Shown piece by piece: positions 1 to 6,645 of a stretch of 64,000 bases of DNA (position 1 is the stretch's first letter; the number at the start of each line of letters is the position of its first letter). This DNA is from Sedimentibacter sp. zth1 (GTDB lineage: Bacteria > Bacillota > Clostridia > Tissierellales > Sedimentibacteraceae): contig NZ_CP071445.1 of assembly GCF_017352195.1 (NCBI RefSeq), positions 1,302,001 to 1,366,000 of the forward strand, read 5' to 3'. A program made the translations under genes and the position numbers. The notes below the pieces were generated by a model. That model was not told where the DNA came from, made no database searches, and worked only from the letters and a program-made list of their open reading frames with translations.

Positions 1-372
1 TTCCATTTCATCAGTTAACTTATATGAATGCTCATTGAAAAACTTAATACCATTATATTCAACAGGATTATGTGAAGCTGAAATCATAACTCCACCATCT
101 GCTTCTAGTATTCTAACAAGACAAGCAATCGCGGGTGTAGGAACAACTCCTACATATAATACATCAATTCCAGAAGAATTTAATCCTGCAGACAATGCTC
201 CTTCGAGCATATCTCCTGAAATTCTTGTATCCATCCCTACTACCATTTTAGGTCTTTCTTTTCCTTTTGTTAAGAAAAAACCTCCAATTCTACCTAATTT
301 ATATGCCAATTCTGATGATAGGTCTACATTAGCCACTCCTCTAACTCCATCAGTTCCGAACAATTTACCCAT
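1..372 (-). CDS. glmM: phosphoglucosamine mutase, 3' part cut by window edge
   Basis: Converts glucosamine-6-phosphate to glucosamine-1-phosphate, a step towards UDP-GlcNAc and peptidoglycan. Only the N-terminal 124 residues are visible. They begin [15 protein letters not shown], contain TRISG (residues 49-53), and carry the phosphoserine loop MISASHNP with the catalytic serine at about residue 100, which is the GlmM form of this loop. The start is ATG at 370-372 with GGAGG at 381-385 ahead of it. The stop codon of the upstream gene at 385-387 overlaps this ribosome binding site, so the two genes are probably co-transcribed. The rest of the gene lies outside the window. Confidence 0.95.
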   Translation of the reverse strand, partial: MGKLFGTDGVRGVANVDLSSELAYKLGRIGGFFLTKGKERPKMVVGMDTRISGDMLEGALSAGLNSSGIDVLYVGVVPTPAIACLVRILEADGGVMISASHNPVEYNGIKFFNEHSYKLTDEME

Positions 373-384
373 ATTTATTCCCTC

Positions 385-936
385 CTAATATTTTTGGTTC
401 ACATAATAATCAATAACTGATTTTTTTGTATTGGTATCAAATACCCCTTCTTTTTTCAAAGCATTAAGTATCCACTCTGATTGAGAATGTAAAATTGCAA
501 ATTCATAATCATTTAAAACTATTTCATAGAGCTTTCCTTCTAAAAAAGAGGACTCCATTTTAATAAAATATGCATCTACATTTTTATACTTTAAAAACCT
601 TAATAATCTGAAGGTAGTTTTATCTTTCTCATCATAATAATATTTAATATCATCCAAGAACTTACTGTAAAAGGTTACTCCCTTTCCATTTAATTTTTGT
701 TCTTGAACTAATGTTTTATAATATTTAGCCATTACATTGTAAAATTGATAATTATACATACCTTTTTCAAAACTATCTATTGTCATAAATGGTTTGATTT
801 TATTATCAATCATATAATTATAATTAAGTTCTAAAAAGCTTCTTTTATCAATTTCACCATTCATATGTTTTATGATAAGATTATCTCTATTTTCAAAAAA
901 CTTATCAATAGTTTTTATATTATCTAAATCACTCAT
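385..936 (-). CDS. conserved hypothetical protein, possibly DUF6648 family
   Basis: A 183-residue soluble protein with many charged and aromatic residues and no signal peptide or membrane segment. Features visible are a KFFENRDNLI start region, a KPFMTIDSFEKGMYNYQFYN block (residues about 48-67), and a YYYDEKDKTTFRLL block. From memory this pattern resembles the DUF6648 family of Clostridia, but I could not check it. It sits between rsmF (directly abutting, stop at 937) and glmM, in the same direction, so it is likely in one transcript with them. Function unknown. Confidence 0.7.
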   Translation of the reverse strand: MSDLDNIKTIDKFFENRDNLIIKHMNGEIDKRSFLELNYNYMIDNKIKPFMTIDSFEKGMYNYQFYNVMAKYYKTLVQEQKLNGKGVTFYSKFLDDIKYYYDEKDKTTFRLLRFLKYKNVDAYFIKMESSFLEGKLYEIVLNDYEFAILHSQSEWILNALKKEGVFDTNTKKSVIDYYVNQKY

Positions 937-2283
937 TTATAACATTCTCCATTGCTTTCTATACAAATTTTTTAGCATACCATCATTAGCCTTGCCAAAT
1001 CCTAAACCAAATCCGTCTACACACACTAAATTTAAACCTTTGTTGCAATTTTCTATTTCAATTGTCTCGCCTTTTAAATATTTTATAACTCTCATATCTT
1101 CACTTGATAAATCTATTATATTACTAAAATTGTTTTTATTCAATGTCATAGCCAATTCTTGAGATGGTATAAATTTATTTCCTTTAATTTCACCTAACCT
1201 CAATCCTAGGCTCATCGTTTTAATGTTTTTCAAATCGACTAATTCTTCTGGTATCAAAAAAATATTATCATTAATATTATGAACATTTTTTTGATATACA
1301 TCGTTTGCTAAAAATTCTTCTACAAAATCATAATATTTATCAAGGCGTATATTATTTTTTTTAAATTTATTAAAATTAGTGACTTTATTATTTTGCATTT
1401 TTTTTAGTTTTGCAATAAAATGACCTTCTCCTCTAATTTTATGTGGCCATGCACGCCTTACCTTTTGAATACTATTATCTCCATCTATCCATTCAGGTCT
1501 TCCATGATCAAGATTATCAATATTTATATCTATAACTTCATATTCCTTGAATGTATTTATAAACCACTTTATTATACCTTCATTTTCTTGTGGATTAAAT
1601 GTGCAAGTTGAATACACCATTTCTCCACCGTCTGCTATCATTTCATGAACAGATGTTAATATTTGTTTTTGCATGTTAACATATTTTTCATGGTCATCTT
1701 CAAAATTTTTAATATCTTTTTTTATTAGTCCCTCACCTGAGCAAGGTGCATCAACTAAAACCTTATTAAAATATCTTGGAAAAATATTAGCTAGAGTATC
1801 TGGTCTTTGATTTGTCACAACGCTATTTTTCACACCAAAAATAGAAATATTTTTGTTTAATGCTATAGTACGTTTTGGATTAATATCATTAGATACTAAA
1901 ATTCCTTCACCATTTAACTTTGCTGCTATCTGCGTTGATTTGCCACCTGGTGCTGCACTTATATCTAAAACCTTATCTCCGGGCTTAATATCCAAAGCTT
2001 CAACAGGTATCATTGCGCTAGGCTCTTGTAAATAATATAGTCCTGCATAATAATATGGATGTTTGCTTGGCCTTTCTTGCATATTTTCTAGAAAAAATCC
2101 TTCATTACACCAAGCTACATCCTCAAGTTCAAAAGGAATTATTTTCTTAAAATTTTCTCTATTTATTTTCAAACTGTTTAATCTAATACCTTTATTTAAA
2201 TTTGTTTCTAATGCTTTTATAAATTCATCAAACTCATTGTCTAAAAGCATTTTCATTCTTTCATAAAATAATTGTTTTTTCAT
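937..2283 (-). CDS. rsmF: RsmB/RsmF-type rRNA m5C methyltransferase (NOL1/NOP2/sun family)
   Basis: Uses S-adenosylmethionine to make 5-methylcytosine in rRNA. The SAM motif DISAAPGGKSTQ is near residues 106-117. The two catalytic cysteines of the family are visible: motif IV VDAPCSGEG and motif VI STCTF. The C-terminal part after residue 300 (LIPEELVDL, LRLGEIKGNKFIPSQELA, LKGETIE) fits the extra RNA-binding domains of RsmF rather than the shorter RsmB core. At 448 residues the length is normal. The start is ATG at 2281-2283 with a weak ribosome site (GGTG). Leads an rsmF / small protein / glmM unit. Confidence 0.9.
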   Translation of the reverse strand: MKKQLFYERMKMLLDNEFDEFIKALETNLNKGIRLNSLKINRENFKKIIPFELEDVAWCNEGFFLENMQERPSKHPYYYAGLYYLQEPSAMIPVEALDIKPGDKVLDISAAPGGKSTQIAAKLNGEGILVSNDINPKRTIALNKNISIFGVKNSVVTNQRPDTLANIFPRYFNKVLVDAPCSGEGLIKKDIKNFEDDHEKYVNMQKQILTSVHEMIADGGEMVYSTCTFNPQENEGIIKWFINTFKEYEVIDINIDNLDHGRPEWIDGDNSIQKVRRAWPHKIRGEGHFIAKLKKMQNNKVTNFNKFKKNNIRLDKYYDFVEEFLANDVYQKNVHNINDNIFLIPEELVDLKNIKTMSLGLRLGEIKGNKFIPSQELAMTLNKNNFSNIIDLSSEDMRVIKYLKGETIEIENCNKGLNLVCVDGFGLGFGKANDGMLKNLYRKQWRML

Positions 2284-2322
2284 ATTTCACCATTCGTAAA
2301 TATTTAATCTAATTATTCTATC

Positions 2323-2349
2323 AAAAAAAAAGAGTTTTATCAACTCTTT
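2323..2349 (-). terminator. hairpin followed by a T tract, minus strand
   Basis: An inverted repeat AAAGAGTT / AACTCTTT (arms 2329-2336 and 2342-2349) is followed on the minus strand by nine T residues (2323-2331). It ends any transcript coming from the relic region to the right, just ahead of rsmF. Confidence 0.6.
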
Positions 2350-2514
2350 AATTTTTGTGGTTCTTGTCAATAGTTGGGGTAAGAATTGATAAAATCCTTG
2401 CTCCATCAATACAAAGAGCATTTTTTATGTTAAATAATAAAATGATGAAAAAAAGGTACAAAAAACAAACTGCTAGTTAGTTGTAACAGCTTTAAATTAA
2501 GCTAGTCTATGTAG

Positions 2515-2706
2515 TGAAAAGAAAACTGCATTAATTACTTAAACACATTGCAAGTAGGAAATTGTAACTTCAGTACGCTCCATAATCGTCAAATGCGCGG
2601 GACGGGGTACAGGCACGTCTACCTTGACAAAGAACATTCCGCTTAACTTCGTACAATTTCAGCTACACTCCATGGATGTTACGAAATCAATTCCGTTTTC
2701 TTTTCA
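2515..2706. mobile_element. small inverted-repeat (MITE-like) element, about 190 bp
   Basis: The segment starts with TGAAAAGAAAAC (2515-2526) and ends with its perfect reverse complement GTTTTCTTTTCA (2695-2706). The symmetry continues imperfectly inward for about 16 more bases. It has no open reading frame, and its core (about 2587-2640) is much richer in G+C than the surrounding DNA. TTCAG-TACGCTCCAT at about 2570 recurs as TTCAGCTACACTCCAT at about 2658. No second copy is in the window and no target duplication is clear, so mobility is inferred only. Confidence 0.35.
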
Positions 2707-2709
2707 AAG

Positions 2710-2742
2710 CTGAGATTATCCTGCTAAAACAGATAGTCTCAG
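2710..2742. repeat. hairpin at the broken end of the transposase relic
   Basis: Arms CTGAGATTATC (2710-2720) and GATAGTCTCAG (2732-2742) pair with one mismatch. It lies between the inverted-repeat element and the ISL3 relic. It has no T tract on either side, so it is not a clear terminator. It may be part of an old element end. Confidence 0.35.
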
Positions 2743-3100
2743 AAGTTAAAATTAGTTAAAACAATGTAATATACGATTTTTAAATCTATTAAAGTTATGT
2801 ACACCATAAGATATACGTATCTTCTTAAATCAACAGGCATTTGTTTTTGAAGCCTTTTTCTCACGTTTTCAATAGCCCAAGTAATTTGTCTAATAAAGTG
2901 ATATTTATCAATAACAATTTTAGCATTAGGAAAAAGAGATTTAGCTAACTCAGTATAAGTGCTGCCACATATCACATACAAAGAAATTAACATTTTTACG
3001 TACTTGCCTTGTATACTTTGTAAAGTAACTAATAAAGTGAGATTGACACCTATCAGTTAAAATATCAATCCCAACATTTATTATAGAACCTTTTTTGTGG
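2740..3100 (-). pseudogene. ISL3-family transposase relic, frameshifted and truncated at both ends
   Basis: On the minus strand two pieces of one transposase can be read in different frames. The first (about 3100 down to 2965) reads VGIDILTDRCQSHFISYF...YTRQVRK...FFVCDMW. The second (about 2976 down to 2815) reads ELAKSLFPNAKIVIDKYHF followed by RQITWAIENVRKRLQKQ. Together they match the central DDE region of ISL3 transposases, where the DMW and IVIDKYH segments hold catalytic Asp residues. The frame changes near 2960-2968. After DLRRY (about 2818) the resemblance stops. N- and C-terminal parts are missing, so this is inactive. Confidence 0.65.
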
Positions 3101-3547
3101 AGCATTGGTAAGAATTGTACAAAGCAAAACGAGCGTTTTAAGCCAATTAGTCTTGCTTAAAAACTTATCCACGTATTTGGCTTATGCGAGTGAAGCTACA
3201 GTTTCAATTTTCAATGCGTAACATATCTGAAGAAAGAAAATTATTCTTTCATTTTTTAAAGAACACCAAAGGATAACATATAAATTCTTGCAAAGACTAG
3301 CTATATCAAGACCACAAAGGTATTATCTGTAGAAAGTGTAATTTTAAAACAAAGCATGGACAAAAGCAAACATTTTTGTTGAAATTTGCTTGCCTAAATT
3401 TTGTAAGTTTTAAAAAAAAGTATGAAATTTTTGCATTATATTTAAAAATATTTTGAAAAAAAGTATGAAAAAATTTCTATCCTTATAATACTATAATTAT
3501 TCTACATATTAATCTGAATGCCTACTTTCCAATTTATTTAAGTTAAA
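3101..3547. other. gene-free relic DNA
   Basis: No gene is supported here. The bases GGTAAGAATTGTACAAA at 3106-3122, preceded by TTTTTTGTGG, resemble 2357-2393 (TTTTTGTGG ... GGTAAGAATTGATAAAA), possibly two decayed element ends in direct orientation. The rest is low-complexity AT-rich sequence with a direct repeat listed separately. Confidence 0.5.
3239..3319. repeat. direct repeat, copy A
   Basis: About 80 bp running from AATTATTCTTTC through ACATATAAATTCTTGCAAAG and ACTAGCTATATCAAGAC. It recurs at 4392-4494 with a few differences. It codes for nothing visible and is probably debris of an insertion or of a segmental duplication. Confidence 0.7.
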
Positions 3548-3655
3548 CTTCAGATTGCGCCTCGCTACGACACCATTGGTATTAGCTATGCACTTCCCAC
3601 TACTAGGGTGTACTCAGGACTTTTACCTGTTAGATTGTGCCCATGCTGAGCGCAC
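3548..3655 (-). mobile_element. truncated 5' end of a group IIC intron (fragment 1)
   Basis: Read on the minus strand from 3655: GTGCGCTCAGCATGGGC, then AACAGGTAAAAGTCCTGAG, then AGTAGTGGGAAGTGC, a GGTGTC segment and AATCTGAAG. This order is the start of domain I in class C bacterial group II introns such as the one from Oceanobacillus iheyensis. The likeness stops after AATCTGAAG (about 3548); catalytic domains V-VI and any reverse transcriptase are absent. Upstream on the minus strand a CCAGTT / AACCGG stem and a TTTTTT tract precede the intron start. That fits the class C habit of inserting after terminators. Confidence 0.7.
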
Positions 3656-3814
3656 ATTCAAAAAACCGGTTCAAATTATTAAACTGGGCTTCAATACAAA
3701 TTAGTACTCATTTCTGCACCCTCTACTATTAGCTTTATGTGAATATAAAATTTCTCATTAATTATTACATATTTTACAATATCGTCCATATGATTATACA
3801 AGGAGATGTGAATT

Positions 3815-4120
3815 ATGGAAGAGAAATTTAATATAAAAACCTTAGAAAAATTTGGTTGTTTAGGTTATCTTGGTTATCTTGGTTCCTTGGGATTTATCTT
3901 GAATGATGCTAATCTTTTTAGATTATTTGGGTTATTTGGATTTTTGGGATTTTACAGTGCAAAATCAGATACTAAAAATATCTTAAGAAAATTTGGTTGT
4001 TTAGGTTTTCTAGGTTTTCTTGGATTCTTGGGATATATCTTTAATAATACTAATCTTTTTGTATTATTTGGAATATTTGGATTTTTAGGACTTTACGGAA
4101 TAAAATCAGATACTTTGTAA
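3815..4120 (+). CDS. small hydrophobic LGF-repeat protein, internal tandem duplication
   Basis: A 101-residue protein made of two near-identical units of about 46 residues. Each unit has FGCLG(F/Y)LG(F/Y)LG, then N(D/N)(A/T)NLF, then LFG(L/I)FGFLG, and ends KSDT. The duplication is also obvious in the DNA (about 3845-3978 against 3987-4120). Each unit should form two short membrane segments. The ribosome site AAGGAGATGTGAATT before ATG is excellent, so it is probably expressed. It recalls short LGFLGF membrane proteins of Firmicutes (DUF3796-like), but that is not certain. It lies between two intron fragments, and its stop codon directly abuts fragment 2. Function unknown. Confidence 0.65.
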   Translation: MEEKFNIKTLEKFGCLGYLGYLGSLGFILNDANLFRLFGLFGFLGFYSAKSDTKNILRKFGCLGFLGFLGFLGYIFNNTNLFVLFGIFGFLGLYGIKSDTL

Positions 4121-4171
4121 TAGGGTTTACTCAGGACTTTTACCTGTTAGATTATGCCTATGTTGGCGCAC
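4121..4171 (-). mobile_element. truncated 5' end of a group IIC intron (fragment 2)
   Basis: Read on the minus strand from 4171: GTGCGCCAACATAGGC, ATAATCTAACAGG, TAAAAGTCCTGAGTA, then CCCTA, ending exactly against the stop codon of the LGF-repeat gene. It matches fragment 1 base for base over most of its length. The similarity continues about 16 bases beyond the intron start into the flank (AAC-C/G-GTTTTTTGAAT). Everything downstream in the intron has been lost. Confidence 0.65.
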
Positions 4172-4506
4172 ATTCAAAAAAACGGGTTTCTAGCCAATCT
4201 TTGTACTTCCCATAACCTAATAGGACTACCATTGTTAATCATATCATCTATAATTAATCTACTCTTACGTATTCTAAATTTTTCAACACTTTCACTACTC
4301 CATCTAGATATTCTTTTGTCATAGGGTTATTTTAATTTTTCCTAGGGGATTTTTTAACTAATATTTGGGGTATTATTAGAATAACATAAACAATTATTCT
4401 TTCCTTTTCAAAAGACACCAAAGAATGACATATAAATTCTTGCAAAGACTAGCATATTAAGACCTCAGAGACTAGCTATATCAAGACTACAAAGACTACT
4501 TTTGAT
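4172..4506. other. gene-free DNA downstream of intron fragment 2
   Basis: No coding region is supported. Apart from the first bases, which copy the flank of intron fragment 1, and repeat copy B at 4392-4494, nothing recognisable is seen. Confidence 0.5.
4392..4494. repeat. direct repeat, copy B, with an internal duplication
   Basis: Matches copy A at 3239-3319. It contains an extra partial duplication: AGACTAGC-ATATTAAGACC (4446-4465) is followed at once by AGACTAGCTATATCAAGAC (4469-4487). Non-coding. Confidence 0.7.
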
Positions 4507-4540
4507 AAAAAAAGAAAAGGCTACTTTTCGCAGCCTTTTC
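4507..4540 (-). terminator. Rho-independent terminator of the P-loop protein gene
   Basis: Stem GAAAAGGCT (4514-4522) / AGCCTTTTC (4532-4540), followed on the minus strand by TTTTTTT (4507-4513). It starts one base after the stop codon of the gene at 4542. Confidence 0.85.
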
Positions 4541-4541
4541 A

Positions 4542-4958
4542 TTATGCATATATTTTCTCTTTCAAATCCTGTGGAACTTCATCTATATTGAAATTTAAGC
4601 TTAGAACAAAGTTAACTTTAAACTTTGCTGCAAGTTCTTCTAATCCATCGATTATACTCTTAGTTTTTTCTTTATTACAAGCATCTGTAATCTTATACAA
4701 TCCGTCGATAAACACCATCTCTATATCATAGTCCGTTGCAAGTAATCCACAAACAAAACCTCTGAATTGTTCTGCATTAATTAATCCATACTCTTTCGTG
4801 TTAATATAACGAATTTTATAGTCAAGGTCGTATATATGTTTGTTGTTAACTTCAATAAATACCATTTTACCTTGTACTTTATTGATTTCATTATTTGCCA
4901 TTTCAATCATTCTACGTGTCTTGCCAGTGCCATTTGGGCCACAAATTAAACTCACCAT
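4542..4958 (-). CDS. small P-loop ATPase-like protein, function unknown
   Basis: A 138-residue soluble protein. A Walker A motif GPNGTGKT is near the N-terminus, at about residues 6-13 of the chosen start. A Walker B-like strand MVFIDGL lies near residue 83, and a second strand NFVLSLNFN follows near 117-125. It looks like a minimal RecA/PilT-like core without the other domains of those families. The start is taken as ATG 4956-4958, because AGGAG at 4969-4973 is 10 bases upstream; a GTG three codons earlier would leave no room. It is a single-gene unit with its own terminator. Confidence 0.75.
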   Translation of the reverse strand: MVSLICGPNGTGKTRRMIEMANNEINKVQGKMVFIEVNNKHIYDLDYKIRYINTKEYGLINAEQFRGFVCGLLATDYDIEMVFIDGLYKITDACNKEKTKSIIDGLEELAAKFKVNFVLSLNFNIDEVPQDLKEKIYA

Positions 4959-5075
4959 GATAATCACTCTCCTAAGTTTATTTTTTTGTGTAGCATAAAA
5001 ATTCTATGTATATTCATATACTATCATATTATAAAAATGTTTGCACGAGTTTTTTGAATTCTTTTATGTAAAAAA

Positions 5076-5990
5076 TTATTTTGATTTTTTGCCTTGATAA
5101 CTTTCACGTTTTGTCATTTTATCTTCTATTTCTTCTTTTATTTTCCACCAGCTAGTTCCCCAATTTACAAAAAGTGAATTTTCCTTTGGAGCTCTACCAA
5201 TCAATCGCTGTACTATAATATTTTTATCCAAATATTCTAAAAATATTATAACTCTTTCAATGTAATCATCCTTTGATAAAAGTGTAATTTCACCTTTCTT
5301 GAGTAGTGTACCCATAACAGTATTTTCTATTACATATAATGAATGTAATTTTACCTGTTCAACATGCAAAGCAGACAAAATTTTCGAAGTTTCGACAACA
5401 TCATCCATATCATCATATGGCAAATTTAAAATTAAGTGTGTACAAATTTCAAATCCATATTTTTTTATTCTGAGAACAGCATCAATAAATTCAGCAAGTG
5501 TATGACCTCGATTTATCTTTTTTAAAGTATGATAATTTACTGTTTGAAGACCAAGTTCTATTGATACATTAATATTATTTTTTTGCCTAAATTCACTTAA
5601 AAAATCTAAATATTCATTACTTACGCAATCTGGTCTCGTAGAAATAGCCACTTCTACAATATTCTGAATAGCAGTTTGATTTACATATTCTTTAAATTTT
5701 TCAAGCTCTAAATATGTGTTTGTATAATTTTGAAAATAAGCTATATACTTATTAGCCTTGTACTTTTTTTTAATATACTCCATGTTTTTTTTGAGTTGCT
5801 GTTCTACAGACAATGTATTCTCTAACATTTCAAATCCAGTTCCAACTTCTGCACAAAATGTGCATCCACCTACTCCTAAAGTACCATCTCTATTAGGACA
5901 TGTTACTGGTATATTAATTGGTAACTTATAAACTTTCTCACCGTACTTATTTTTAAGATATTTTGAATATTCATTATATAATTCACTCAT
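5076..5990 (-). CDS. radical SAM protein, TIGR01212/YhcC family
   Basis: A 304-residue radical SAM enzyme of unknown substrate. The cluster-binding region CPNRDGTLGVGGCTFC lies around residues 31-46, in the unusual wide spacing typical of this family rather than the standard CX3CX2C. Further family motifs visible are AYFQNYTNTY (near 85), ISTRPDC (near 117), ELGLQT (near 146) and HLILNLP (near 186). It is transcribed alone. E. coli YhcC is the best known relative; its reaction is not established. Confidence 0.85.
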   Translation of the reverse strand: MSELYNEYSKYLKNKYGEKVYKLPINIPVTCPNRDGTLGVGGCTFCAEVGTGFEMLENTLSVEQQLKKNMEYIKKKYKANKYIAYFQNYTNTYLELEKFKEYVNQTAIQNIVEVAISTRPDCVSNEYLDFLSEFRQKNNINVSIELGLQTVNYHTLKKINRGHTLAEFIDAVLRIKKYGFEICTHLILNLPYDDMDDVVETSKILSALHVEQVKLHSLYVIENTVMGTLLKKGEITLLSKDDYIERVIIFLEYLDKNIIVQRLIGRAPKENSLFVNWGTSWWKIKEEIEDKMTKRESYQGKKSK

Positions 5991-6133
5991 TTTTTTCGCC
6001 TCTGTAATTTATTTTTCATAATTTTAACTAATTTTGCAATTTTGCAATTTTTTTCGTAATTTTATATAGCATTATTTTTATAAAATTTCAAACAATATAA
6101 GTAGATAATAAAATATTATATTGGAGGTTAAAA

Positions 6134-6349
6134 ATGCATATTAAACAAGGTTTAGTCCCAACCGTTTTAGGTACAGCTGTAACTGCTACAGGTCTTGTGT
6201 TAAGAAATTCTATACCAAAGGTGTATAGTAGTGGAATAGTTGGTTATGGTCTAGCACACATAGTTTTAGGTTCAGTAGATATGATTCATGAAAAAGGTAA
6301 TCATAATACTGCCAAACAATTTAATAAAGTATTAAATGCTTTTAAATAA
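6134..6349 (+). CDS. small hydrophobic hypothetical protein
   Basis: 71 residues with two weakly hydrophobic glycine-rich stretches (about 7-24 and 33-50), VPTVLGTAVTATGLVLRN and GIVGYGLAHIVLGSVDM, which could span or lie on the membrane. The tail NHNTAKQFNKVLNAF is polar. A strong ribosome site GGAGG at 6122-6126 precedes ATG at 6134, and a terminator follows, so expression is likely. I do not recognise a family. Confidence 0.6.
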   Translation: MHIKQGLVPTVLGTAVTATGLVLRNSIPKVYSSGIVGYGLAHIVLGSVDMIHEKGNHNTAKQFNKVLNAFK

Positions 6350-6360
6350 TTTTATTAAAT

Positions 6361-6391
6361 AAGGACGTTGTAAAAACCAACGTCCCTTTTA
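6361..6391. terminator. bidirectional terminator between convergent genes
   Basis: Stem GGACGTTG / CAACGTCC with loop TAAAAAC, followed by CTTTTACTTT on the plus strand. It separates the plus-strand gene ending at 6349 from the convergent DUF378 gene. Confidence 0.75.
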
Positions 6392-6396
6392 CTTTG

Positions 6397-6588
6397 CTAA
6401 ACAATTATGATATACAATAAAGAATAAATACCTGCCAAACCTATAAGTATATATAAAATTCTACCTACGAGTTTGTTTTTACCTCCAAAGAATTTATCAA
6501 TTAAGTCAATCCCAAACAGGCCATACAATCCCCAGTTTAATGCTCCAATAACTATTAATATAGAAGCAAGTGCGGTAATCAATCTCAT
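6397..6588 (-). CDS. DUF378 family membrane protein (YuzA-like)
   Basis: 63 residues with two membrane helices. It has the family signature: ALNWGLYGLFGIDLID around residues 16-31 and an LYILIGLAGIYSLLY second helix. Function unknown in all species. GGGGG at the usual distance precedes ATG at 6586-6588. Stands alone. Confidence 0.85.
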   Translation of the reverse strand: MRLITALASILIVIGALNWGLYGLFGIDLIDKFFGGKNKLVGRILYILIGLAGIYSLLYIIIV

Positions 6589-6645
6589 TTTATTATCCCC
6601 CGTTACTTTTTTATTATATTATATTAGCATAAGTAGATAATATGA

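Noticed and set aside
35-388. Plus-strand open frame of 117 codons over the glmM start
   Set aside because: The opposite strand encodes unmistakable GlmM motifs (ISASHNP, GTDGVRG) with a ribosome site; the plus frame is its shadow and has no family likeness.
2739-2993. An intact 84-residue gene at the transposase relic
   Set aside because: Only its central part resembles ISL3 transposase; the upstream part continues in another frame and the C-terminal 25 residues are unrelated, so it is a broken gene rather than a small intact one.
3239-4494. A CRISPR array suggested by repeated blocks
   Set aside because: Only two copies exist, about 80 bp long and over 1 kb apart, with no regular spacers and no cas genes.
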